Assembly: GCA_046757565.1 (NCBI GenBank)
Contig: JBHHYN010000017.1
Coordinates: 1-35,354 of the forward strand
Source: JBHHYN01 sp046757565
GTDB taxonomy: Bacteria; Pseudomonadota; Gammaproteobacteria; Eutrophobiales; Eutrophobiaceae
DNA: 35,354 nucleotides
Direction of reading: 5' to 3'
Shown here piece by piece: positions 17,181 to 24,639 of the stretch. Made by a program: the position numbers and the translations under genes. The first letter of the stretch is position 1. Each line of letters opens with the position of its first letter. The notes beneath the pieces are model-generated. The model saw only the letters and a program-made list of their open reading frames with translations. It did no database searches and was not told where the DNA came from.

Positions 17181-18284
17181 ATGATCATCATCACCACGCA
17201 GTGTTTCCCTCCAAGGATCGGAGGTATTGAGGGCCTGATATACGGCCTGTGCATGGCCCTGTCCGAGCGGGGCCATGAGGTGACGGTGTTTGCCGATGGC
17301 GACAACTCACACAATGAAACATCCTTTGACCGCGCCCAATCGTTCGCCATCAGGCGTCATGCCGGATTAAAACCATTGCGGCGGCGAAAAAAGGCCCGAA
17401 ATATCGGCCAATGGCTGCGGCGCCACAAAGCGGACGGCATTATTGCCGACTCATGGAAAAGCCTTGAGCATCTGCCGCCAGGCCTGTCGCCGCTACGACT
17501 CTGCCTGGCACACGGGATGGAGATTCCGGAGCATACCTCCCGACCAAAAGGCCGCCGCATTCAAGCCTCCCTGGACAAGGCGACCGCCATTATCGCCAAC
17601 TCCCGTTTCACCGCTAACCGGGTCAGGCGTTATATTCAAGACCCAGAGCGTCTGCATATCATTAACCCGGGGATTATGCCGCCGCAGAGGCCGGACCTAC
17701 TTCAGGCGGAACGGATTAAAATCCGGCTGAACGGCCGCACTCCTGTGCTGATCACTGTTGCCCGGCTGGAGCGGCGCAAGGGTCACCATAAGGTTTTGTC
17801 GCTGCTGCCACAATTCATAAAAAACTACCCGGCCCTGCTCTATGTAATCATCGGGGATGGCCCCGAGTATACTGCGCTACAGGGACTTACAACAAAGCTG
17901 GGCCTGGAGCAACATGTTCTGTTTGCCGGAGTCGTGGGAGAACAGGAGCGTAATGCTTACCTGGAGCAGAGTGACCTCTTCCTCATGCCCGGCAGTATGG
18001 AAAAGAATGATGTCGAGGGTTTTGGTATTGCCTATATGGAAGCGGCCTGTTTCGGTGTTCCAGCCATAGCTGGCCATAGTGGCGGGGCAGCCGAGGCAGT
18101 GCTTGACAAAGAGACCGGATTGATCTGCCGGGCCGGGGATGACACCGCCCTGGCGGCCGGCCTGGCGCGGCTGCTGGCTGACGAAGATCTCCGCCACCGC
18201 CTGGGGAACAACGCCAGGGAGCGCGTCCACGCCCTGCTTTGGCCAAATATCATCAAAGACTACGAACGCCTGCTGGATATCTGA
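17181..18284 (+). CDS. Glycosyltransferase family 4 protein
   Basis: Second GT4 enzyme, 367 residues. Seen: TQCFPPRIGGIEGLIYGLCMALSERGHEVTVFA at the start, HGMEIP, ANSRFTANRV, VARLERRKGHH, IGDGPEY, and the motif EGFGIAYMEAACFGVPAIAGHSGGAAEAV (about 277-306). Cytoplasmic, no membrane segments. Its last 25 bases overlap the tail of the convergent GT9 gene at 18260. Specificity unknown. Confidence 0.9.
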   Translation: MIIITTQCFPPRIGGIEGLIYGLCMALSERGHEVTVFADGDNSHNETSFDRAQSFAIRRHAGLKPLRRRKKARNIGQWLRRHKADGIIADSWKSLEHLPPGLSPLRLCLAHGMEIPEHTSRPKGRRIQASLDKATAIIANSRFTANRVRRYIQDPERLHIINPGIMPPQRPDLLQAERIKIRLNGRTPVLITVARLERRKGHHKVLSLLPQFIKNYPALLYVIIGDGPEYTALQGLTTKLGLEQHVLFAGVVGEQERNAYLEQSDLFLMPGSMEKNDVEGFGIAYMEAACFGVPAIAGHSGGAAEAVLDKETGLICRAGDDTALAAGLARLLADEDLRHRLGNNARERVHALLWPNIIKDYERLLDI

Positions 18285-19198
18285 TGCGCCTGCATAATCT
18301 GCCTGATCTTGCTTTCCGCGGCAGCGACCGGAATAGTGCGCGCATCCCGGTTGGAGCCGGACAGCCACACGGCCCTGTTTCCCCAGGGCAGACAGCGTTC
18401 GGGGCGATCGACACTGAAGAACGACAGGGTCGGCGTGGCAACGGCGCCGGCAACATGTCCCAGACCGGAATCGCTGCCAACAAACATTGCCGCCTGTTTT
18501 AACAAGGCCGCCACCTGAAGCAGATCAGTCTCTCCGGCCATGTCCATACAGGGTACCGACAACTCTCTCCTTACGGCGGCCGTAAACCTGCGTTCACAGG
18601 CGTCCCCTACCAGGATGACCCCGGAGAAAAGATCAGTCATTTTATTGGCGAGAATCGCATAATTCCGGGGAAGCCAGGTTTTTTCTATCGCCCCCCCGAC
18701 CCCCGGGGCGCACGCAAGCCAGTTGCCGCCGGGCAACTCCGATAATATCTCGCCGGCGAATGTATCATGTTCCCCGTCCAGCCAGATACAGGCGGGAGGA
18801 ATGGGCCGGTTGCCATGTATGTCCCGGATCACCCCCATAAGCTGTTCAACCGAGTGCGGTCCGTAGGCCACAGAGCGCCATTTTGTATAACGCTTCTTAC
18901 CGCGCAGCAGATAGGCAATACCGTCCGTGCGCAGGTCAACAATCAAATCATACACCCTGCCACGCAAGGTTTTCAGCAACGCGAAGGCGCCCCGGAAAAT
19001 CCTGTTTTTGTCTTTATGAACAATCTCGCCCCGGTAGGGACAACGGGAAAACAGGACGCTGGATCGTCGATCACCGACAATATCAAGCAGCGCTCCGGGA
19101 TAGTGTTGATGCAGGGACTGTAGCACTGGCGTAGTCATCACGGCGTCGCCCACGCAACTAAGAGAAATAACTAAAATACGCTCCACCTTGTCTGACAT
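18260..19198 (-). CDS. Glycosyltransferase family 9 protein
   Basis: GT9 protein of 312 residues. Seen: LVISLSCVGDAVMTTPVLQSL near the N-terminus, CAPGVGGAIEKTWLPRNYA in the middle, and FVGSDSGLGHVAGAVATPTLSFFS in the C-domain, the family's nucleotide-sugar site. It follows the other minus-strand GT9 by a 33-base gap and shares its direction with DUF6165. The heptosyltransferase-like fold is clear. The acceptor and donor are not. Confidence 0.88.
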   Translation of the reverse strand: MSDKVERILVISLSCVGDAVMTTPVLQSLHQHYPGALLDIVGDRRSSVLFSRCPYRGEIVHKDKNRIFRGAFALLKTLRGRVYDLIVDLRTDGIAYLLRGKKRYTKWRSVAYGPHSVEQLMGVIRDIHGNRPIPPACIWLDGEHDTFAGEILSELPGGNWLACAPGVGGAIEKTWLPRNYAILANKMTDLFSGVILVGDACERRFTAAVRRELSVPCMDMAGETDLLQVAALLKQAAMFVGSDSGLGHVAGAVATPTLSFFSVDRPERCLPWGNRAVWLSGSNRDARTIPVAAAESKIRQIMQAHQISSRRS

Positions 19199-19231
19199 AT
19201 ATAGAGTTTGTGCCGCTGCCGGTTACTGAAA

Positions 19232-20251
19232 TTAGTGGCCCGAATGAAAGCGATAAACAAGTCTTTCAATCGCATCCTGCACCGCCCGTACGGGGATGTC
19301 CTGCATGGCGTTTCCGCCGAAGTCCTGCGAGCGAATCAAAACACGTCTTTCTGACGCACCAAAAAACTTGTCCGGATTCGATGGTCCGAACAACGATACC
19401 AGTGGCCGGCCCGCCGCAGCGAGAATATGCCCGGGACCGGAGTCATTGGCGACTCCAACATGGATGCGCTCAGCCAGTGCCAGAGACAACAACGGCCCGT
19501 GCTGGCCGTGTACGTCGCGGATGGCTTCTTGCTCCGGCAAGAGAACATCCGTGAGTTCTGACACGATCCGGCTTTGCATATCCTCCTCTTTGGGCCCTAA
19601 AAAGAAAACCGGAATTCTGCCCATTTTCTGTTGCTGCCTGGCAATCTCTATATAACCGGACAAGGGCCAGCAACGCCGCCTGTCCCCGGCGCCGGGGGCC
19701 AGACCTACGTATACAGGTCCGGCAGGCAGGAGTTCCCGGGCCATGGTGCGGTATGGCGGGGGCAGGGGCAACGTTTGGTCCGGCTTGGTCTGTTTCCCCG
19801 AAGCCAGGTTAAACAGTTGCAACAGTCGTTCTTGTACGGAGATGAATACGTTGTCCCGTTCATCAGGGACCCTATCAGAAAACATAAACGACGCGGCTGC
19901 AGAGACAAACACATCATGGCTGATTCGGCGTAGACAGAGGGTTTTTCGGATGATGGTCTGGGTATCGATGATCGTATGATAATGCCTGCCGTGCAGGGGC
20001 GCCGGACCAAACAGTTCCCACCAGCTAGCACCCAGCTCCACGTTATCGATAATTTCATCGATGGCCCCGGACACCAGCGGGCTTAACGCCCCACAGAATA
20101 TACTCTCGTTCAATCCGGCAATCCAGGTTATCCGGTACCCGGGAAACAGTGAGCGCAGAGTGGTAATGGCCGGCAATTTAAACAGGGCGTCGCCCAGACG
20201 GTCGCCGCCCACATAGACCAGAAGCCGCGGTTGCTGGTTGTGCCCGGTCAT
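19232..20251 (-). CDS. Glycosyltransferase family 9 protein
   Basis: Third GT9 member, 339 residues. Seen: YVGGDRLGDALFKLPAITTLRSLFPG at the N-terminus, GLAPGAGDRRRCWPLSGYIEIA, and VANDSGPGHILAAAGRPLVSLFGPSNPDKF. Its ATG overlaps the stop of the upstream DUF6165 gene in an ATGA arrangement, so the two are almost certainly translationally coupled. This is the main clue that DUF6165 acts with a glycosyltransferase. Confidence 0.9.
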   Translation of the reverse strand: MTGHNQQPRLLVYVGGDRLGDALFKLPAITTLRSLFPGYRITWIAGLNESIFCGALSPLVSGAIDEIIDNVELGASWWELFGPAPLHGRHYHTIIDTQTIIRKTLCLRRISHDVFVSAAASFMFSDRVPDERDNVFISVQERLLQLFNLASGKQTKPDQTLPLPPPYRTMARELLPAGPVYVGLAPGAGDRRRCWPLSGYIEIARQQQKMGRIPVFFLGPKEEDMQSRIVSELTDVLLPEQEAIRDVHGQHGPLLSLALAERIHVGVANDSGPGHILAAAGRPLVSLFGPSNPDKFFGASERRVLIRSQDFGGNAMQDIPVRAVQDAIERLVYRFHSGH

Positions 20252-20640
20252 TCTGTATAATCTGCGTACGACTTTTCCTCTACCAGGCCGGATCCCAATT
20301 TCATGTTTAACCTTTTTTTCACTGCTGCGCGCCGGTCATTGGTAATGTAGACGGTTCGTGCCGTCTTAACAAAATTTTCGTCGAAAGTTTTTTTTGCCTC
20401 CATCTTCCGAATCGCGTCTTCCAGATCCCACAGCTTCTGATTGATCTCCTTCAACTCCTGCAACTCCCGGTCGACATCCATGTCGGCAAAAGGGGAACGC
20501 GCCCAGATCCCAAGCAGTGAGTGGAGTTCCTTGTTGATGTTCTCCAGTTTTTCCGGATCGGTGATACGTTCGGCTTTTATCTGCAGGATGGTGAGTTTAT
20601 CCAGAAACTCGCCGATGGAGACTTCTGTCCGGATGCTCAA
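20248..20640 (-). CDS. DUF6165 family protein
   Basis: A 130-residue protein of unknown function that resembles DUF6165. Seen: VSIGEFLDKLTILQIKAERI at the N-terminus, a charged helical middle rich in Glu and Lys that could form a coiled coil (about residues 25-85), and TARTVYITNDRRAAVKKRLNMKLGS near the end. It starts with TTG after an AGAGAG stretch; no in-frame ATG lies nearby. Its stop overlaps the start of the GT9 gene by four bases. A partner or regulator role in surface glycan assembly is a guess from context. Confidence 0.75.
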   Translation of the reverse strand: MSIRTEVSIGEFLDKLTILQIKAERITDPEKLENINKELHSLLGIWARSPFADMDVDRELQELKEINQKLWDLEDAIRKMEAKKTFDENFVKTARTVYITNDRRAAVKKRLNMKLGSGLVEEKSYADYTE

Positions 20641-20658
20641 TCTATTCTCTCTTGATTA

Positions 20659-20686
20659 CATGGGCGGGGCCAGTCCCCCGCCCATG
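20659..20686 (-). terminator. Strong GC hairpin between mnmE and DUF6165
   Basis: CATGGGCGGGG pairs perfectly with CCCCGCCCATG (11 base pairs, 6-base loop). It lies between the mnmE stop and the DUF6165 start, both on the minus strand. There is no T-tract after it in either direction, so it is not a classic intrinsic terminator. It may instead act as an mRNA end-protecting or attenuating structure. Confidence 0.4.
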
Positions 20687-20715
20687 GCAAAAATAGTGAA
20701 TTAGCCATTATGATA

Positions 20716-22071
20716 TTATTTCCCTACACAGAAGCGGGAAAAAATTTCACCCAATAAATCATCGGTCGTATATTCGCCTGTTATTTTAGCAAGCATCTGC
20801 TGGGCCTTGCGCAACTCCTCCGCCAATAGTTCAACGGCACCGCCCTCCTCATGGGCCAGCATCCCGCTTTCCAGGCACCGTTTTGCCTGCTCCAGTGCGT
20901 TAATATGCCTGGACCTGGCTAGTAGCACGTCTTCGCCGCTATTCTCAATTCCCGCCGTCTCTCTTAAGAGGGTTTCCAACAGATCTATCCCTGCACCGGT
21001 TTTCGCGGAGACATAAACCTGCGCTGGCGGACACTCGGCGGAAGAGATGCCTGGCGCCCTGTTTTCGAGATCGATCTTGTTATGAATCAGGATGATGTGT
21101 CTGCCGGATGGCAGAGTATTTAACAGCCCACTGATGTCTTCCCGGTTATCCAGTCTGTACTCCGTTACGACTAATACCACGTCCGCACGTTCGGTCTCGG
21201 CCAGGGCGCGCCTGACCCCCTCCTGTTCAACAATATCCTGTGCCTCATGAATACCGGCTGTATCCGTAATCGTGATGGGGACTCCTTTGATTAGGAGATG
21301 ATCTTCAATAATATCCCGGGTGGTTCCCGGCACGGCCGTTACAATTGCCCGCTCTGATTGGGCCAGTCTGTTTAACAGGCTGGACTTGCCGACATTTGGC
21401 CGGCCGACAATAACCGCCCGCATCCCCCGCCTCAATCTTCTGCCTTGACGCGCCCGCTTTAAAAGCTGTTCCAGTGCCTGAACAGCTCCATGCAGCCTGT
21501 CACGGATGCCGGCAGCATCAAGCAGATCAAGCTCTTCTACGGAAAAATCCAGTGATCCCTCTACCTGCACCCGGATATCAACCAGCTGCTCACGCAACCC
21601 GCTTATACTGGAAGAGAATTCCCCCTCGAGCGACCGCATGGCGCTGCGTGCCGCCTGTTCCGAGCTGCTGTCAATAAGATCGGCAACTGCTTCGGCCTGT
21701 AACAGATCAATTTTCCCGTTAAGAAACGCGCGTTCCGTAAATTCACCGGGACGTGCATGCCGGGCGCCCAGATCAATTACCCGTTGCAACAACATGTTCA
21801 GGACTAACTGCCCGCCATGACCTTGTAATTCAATGACATCTTCCCCCGTAAAAGAGCCGGGCCCCTGGAAATAGAGCAATACCCCTTTGTCAATAATTCC
21901 ATTGGCACAATCCCTGAAGGCGCTGTAACAGGCCTGCCGGGGAGGCGGTGTGGCGCCGGTCAGGTTCCTGGCAATATTGAGACTTTTCCCGCCGGATACC
22001 CTGACGATGCCGATACCGCCACGGCCCGATGGGGTGGCAACAGCTGCGATGGTATCCTGTGTGTCGGCCAT
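20716..22071 (-). CDS. mnmE: MnmE, tRNA U34 modification GTPase
   Basis: Works with MnmG to install (carboxymethyl)aminomethyl groups on uridine 34 of certain tRNAs. Seen: the N-terminal folate-binding part (IAAVATPSGRGGIGIVRVSG), the GTPase domain with G1 GRPNVGKS (about 222-229), DTAG, NKID, and the C-terminal FCVGK with catalytic Cys448. The 451 residues match E. coli (454). Last gene of the rpmH-rnpA-yidD-yidC-mnmE run, 18 bases after yidC. mnmG is not in view. Confidence 0.97.
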   Translation of the reverse strand: MADTQDTIAAVATPSGRGGIGIVRVSGGKSLNIARNLTGATPPPRQACYSAFRDCANGIIDKGVLLYFQGPGSFTGEDVIELQGHGGQLVLNMLLQRVIDLGARHARPGEFTERAFLNGKIDLLQAEAVADLIDSSSEQAARSAMRSLEGEFSSSISGLREQLVDIRVQVEGSLDFSVEELDLLDAAGIRDRLHGAVQALEQLLKRARQGRRLRRGMRAVIVGRPNVGKSSLLNRLAQSERAIVTAVPGTTRDIIEDHLLIKGVPITITDTAGIHEAQDIVEQEGVRRALAETERADVVLVVTEYRLDNREDISGLLNTLPSGRHIILIHNKIDLENRAPGISSAECPPAQVYVSAKTGAGIDLLETLLRETAGIENSGEDVLLARSRHINALEQAKRCLESGMLAHEEGGAVELLAEELRKAQQMLAKITGEYTTDDLLGEIFSRFCVGK

Positions 22072-22089
22072 AGTGGCGTTAACAGAATA

Positions 22090-23745
22090 TTAGTGTGATT
22101 TTTGTGACAGACCGGCACGCTCCAGGTTTTGGGTAATGCGCCATTGCTGAATGATAGACAGTGTATTATTCACCACCCAGTAGAGCACCAGGCCGGAGGG
22201 AAAGGTAGCAAAAAATACTGTGAACACAACGGGCAGGGCCATCATGACCTTCGCCTGCACGGGGTCCAGGGGGGCAGGATTGAGTTTTTGCTGAATAAAC
22301 ATCGTAATACCCATGAGTACGGGTAAAATATAAAAGGGGTCCGGCCTTGACAAGTCGTGTATCCACAGCATGAATCCGGCCTGGCGCATCTCGACGCTTC
22401 CCAGCAACACCCAATACAGTGCAATAAATACCGGTATCTGGATCAAAATAGGCAGGCATCCCCCGAATGGATTAATCTTCTCCTCTTTATAGATCTGCAT
22501 CATGGCTTGATTAAGGCGTGTTTTGTCGTTCTTGTAGCGGTCCCTGATAGACAGGATACGGGGTTGTACACGGCGCATATTTGCCATGGAGCGGTAGCCC
22601 GCGGCAGATAATGGGTAGAACATGAGCTTAAGGAACATCGTTACCAGGATAATTGCCCAACCCCAATTACCGGTAAGCGTATGCACGCCGTCCAGGCCTT
22701 TGAACAGAGGTTTGGCAATGAACCAAAGCCAGCCATAATCCACTGTTAGATCCAGCCTGTCGGCCACCTGCCGCAGTTTCTTTTGTATTTTCGGGCCAAC
22801 ATAGATCTGTTCTTTAATTGTGCCCGTGGCACCGGGAGCTATGGTCACTCCAGGCGACATGATTCCGATAGCATAGTTACCGTCCGGGAGAACCCGGGTA
22901 TAATAATGGTGTGCCTGCTTTGTCGAATCCGGCACCAGGGCAGTAATAAAATATTGTTGTAGCATCGCCGACCAGCCCCCGGTTATCTCCTGGTCGAGCT
23001 TATGCTCGCGCATCTCCTTGAATGTTATCTTTTCATAGTGATTGTCCGGGCTGGACAAAACGGCCCCGGTGTAAGCCCGCACGATCTGCCTCTTCGTCTT
23101 GCCCGGGTCGTTGCGTTTGATCTGGCTGTAGGAACGGCCTTTCCATGCCTCATGTCCTCCATTCTCGATCACGTAGCGTACAGTAATCAGATGACTGCCC
23201 CGCGTAAACCCGAATATCTTGGTCACCCGTAGCCCCCCGGCTTCCCAGGACAGTGGGACTTCCAGCGAGTCCTGTCCGGAAGCTAGCGTATAGATGTCCT
23301 GATCGGCATGGAACATATCTCCCTGTGCAGGCGCCACCTGATTGCTCAATAAGCCTCCCTGTACGATATAAAGCAGGGATTCGGTCTCGTCCAGCAACAT
23401 CAGAGGGGTATCGGGTCTATCCAGGGATACCGGATAATCGTACAACTCGGCGCGGCGCAGAGTTGCCCCTTTCAAATCTATTTCTAAACGAAAGACATCG
23501 GTCTCTATCGTGATCCTCTTACCGGATTTCTGTAATACCGGCGATATCTTTTCTCCAGGCACAGGGGGCACATCACCGCCCTTGTTCTCATGCGGAGGCG
23601 TTATCGTTCCAGGTTGTTGTTGTGGGGCAGCTGTCCGGGGGGTGTGCGCGGGTTTCATCACTCCATAGTCCTTCTGCCACGCCTGCCACAACAACATCAG
23701 CACGAGAAAAAGCGAAATGGTCAGGATAAAGCGTACACTACCCAT
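22090..23745 (-). CDS. yidC: YidC, membrane protein insertase
   Basis: Inserts and folds inner-membrane proteins with or without SecYEG. Seen: an N-terminal membrane anchor (about residues 5-22), a Pro/Gln-rich linker, a large periplasmic domain (about 65-340), then the conserved Oxa1/YidC core with five hydrophobic segments (from about 350) including SMANMRRVQPRI, whose Arg is the groove residue, NPFGGCLPILIQIPVFIALYWVL and a C-terminal SGLVLYWVVNN. The 551 residues match gammaproteobacterial YidC. Confidence 0.97.
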   Translation of the reverse strand: MGSVRFILTISLFLVLMLLWQAWQKDYGVMKPAHTPRTAAPQQQPGTITPPHENKGGDVPPVPGEKISPVLQKSGKRITIETDVFRLEIDLKGATLRRAELYDYPVSLDRPDTPLMLLDETESLLYIVQGGLLSNQVAPAQGDMFHADQDIYTLASGQDSLEVPLSWEAGGLRVTKIFGFTRGSHLITVRYVIENGGHEAWKGRSYSQIKRNDPGKTKRQIVRAYTGAVLSSPDNHYEKITFKEMREHKLDQEITGGWSAMLQQYFITALVPDSTKQAHHYYTRVLPDGNYAIGIMSPGVTIAPGATGTIKEQIYVGPKIQKKLRQVADRLDLTVDYGWLWFIAKPLFKGLDGVHTLTGNWGWAIILVTMFLKLMFYPLSAAGYRSMANMRRVQPRILSIRDRYKNDKTRLNQAMMQIYKEEKINPFGGCLPILIQIPVFIALYWVLLGSVEMRQAGFMLWIHDLSRPDPFYILPVLMGITMFIQQKLNPAPLDPVQAKVMMALPVVFTVFFATFPSGLVLYWVVNNTLSIIQQWRITQNLERAGLSQKSH

Positions 23746-23751
23746 AGGACT

Positions 23752-23961
23752 TCAGGGAACCGGATCATGGCCACCGGCATGCAGGGGATGACAGCGTCCT
23801 ATCCGGCGTATACTTAACCCCCCCCCTTTTATTAATCCATATCGCTCGATAGCCTCACAAGCGTAAGCAGAACAACTGGGGTAATAGCGGCAACTTGCGG
23901 TGGTCAATGGACTTATCCATCGACGGTAGAATCTAATCCCGGCAATTACGATTTTCTGCAC
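23752..23961 (-). CDS. yidD: YidD, membrane protein insertion efficiency factor
   Basis: Small protein (69 residues) that helps YidC-mediated insertion. Diagnostic run: FYRRWISPL, CRYYPSCSAYACEAIERYG, RCHPLHAGGHDPVP. It starts with GTG inside the end of rnpA, an overlap of 16 bases, with AAGG eight bases upstream. The stop is 6 bases before yidC. A G9 run (23818-23826, C on the plus strand) codes for its KGGGL segment. Confidence 0.95.
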   Translation of the reverse strand: MQKIVIAGIRFYRRWISPLTTASCRYYPSCSAYACEAIERYGLIKGGGLSIRRIGRCHPLHAGGHDPVP

Positions 23962-24296
23962 TTTCTCAACCTTTTCCAGTGAACAGACAGGGAGTCTTTA
24001 AGCGTTTTATTATCTTTATCGTTACTTCCTTTCTGTGACATAACAACAATATCGAACCCCTTTAAACTATCTTGATGACGACGAAAACTCTCTCTTATCA
24101 ACCGCTTCACCCTGTTCCTGCCGACTGCGGTTGGAACTCGCCTTTTGGAGATTGCCAAACCAAGCCGTGCAAAAGTCTGTCCATTTGGTTTTGCCAGAAC
24201 AAGAAATTCGCGGTCGCCGGACCGATACGAAGAATTGAATACTTCCTTAAAATCGGAAGGTTTAGTCAGTCTGCTCGTGCGTGGAAATCGTCCCAC
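23946..24296 (-). CDS. rnpA: Ribonuclease P protein component
   Basis: Protein subunit of RNase P, which trims tRNA 5' leaders. It starts with GTG, as in E. coli. Seen: FPRTSRLTKPSDF at the N-terminus and the RNR motif GRNRVKRLIRESFR (about 59-72). The 116 residues are typical. 16 bases separate it from rpmH and its tail overlaps yidD. Confidence 0.96.
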   Translation of the reverse strand: MGRFPRTSRLTKPSDFKEVFNSSYRSGDREFLVLAKPNGQTFARLGLAISKRRVPTAVGRNRVKRLIRESFRRHQDSLKGFDIVVMSQKGSNDKDNKTLKDSLSVHWKRLRKCRKS

Positions 24297-24312
24297 CCGG
24301 ACACGTTAAAAA

Positions 24313-24447
24313 CTATGCCGCCAGTCTTTTTCTCCCCTTGGCCCGACGCGCCTTGAGGATTTGTTGCCCGGCTTTTGTGCTCATGCGAATGCGGAAGCCG
24401 TGACGGCGTTTACGCTTGATATTGCTTGGTTGATAAGTACGCTTCAT
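24313..24447 (-). CDS. rpmH: 50S ribosomal protein L34
   Basis: A 44-residue, strongly basic protein starting MKRTYQPSNIKRKRRHGFR and ending GRKRLAA, the usual L34 sequence. Translated by hand from the minus strand: ATG at 24447, TAG at 24313-24315. First gene of the minus-strand run toward mnmE. Confidence 0.97.
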   Translation of the reverse strand: MKRTYQPSNIKRKRRHGFRIRMSTKAGQQILKARRAKGRKRLAA

Positions 24448-24502
24448 GATTCGTTAAAGGATCTTTGTCCCTGGCTTGGAGTCGGCTTGAAAAAAACGTG
24501 CT

Positions 24503-24532
24503 ATATTACGTTCCACGCCCGATTATTGTCAA
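24503..24532 (-). promoter_or_regulatory. Putative rpmH promoter
   Basis: On the minus strand TTGACA (24527-24532) is followed by 18 bases and TAATAT (24503-24508), 55 bases before the rpmH ATG. The -35 box is perfect and the -10 box matches four of six. It would drive rpmH-rnpA-yidD-yidC-mnmE. Confidence 0.6.
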
Positions 24533-24562
24533 TTTTATATAACATTTTTTTATCAAACAGGA

Positions 24563-24571
24563 TGTGGATAA
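24563..24571 (-). promoter_or_regulatory. Perfect DnaA box upstream of dnaA
   Basis: TGTGGATAA, the reverse complement of TTATCCACA, in the rpmH-dnaA spacer 69 bases before the dnaA start. It overlaps a possible -35 for a TATACA at 24586-24591. It could serve DnaA autoregulation, as known in E. coli, or belong to the origin. Confidence 0.75.
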
Positions 24572-24639
24572 GTTGCCCGAACAAGTATACACTCTATCGC
24601 CTTCCAGTAATTTTATTTTCTCTCTTGAGGGCCCTTGGT

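Noticed and set aside
24361..24639. N-terminal extension of the DnaA reading frame
   Set aside because: It runs through rpmH on the other strand and does not resemble any DnaA; the GTG at 24640 has a good ribosome site.
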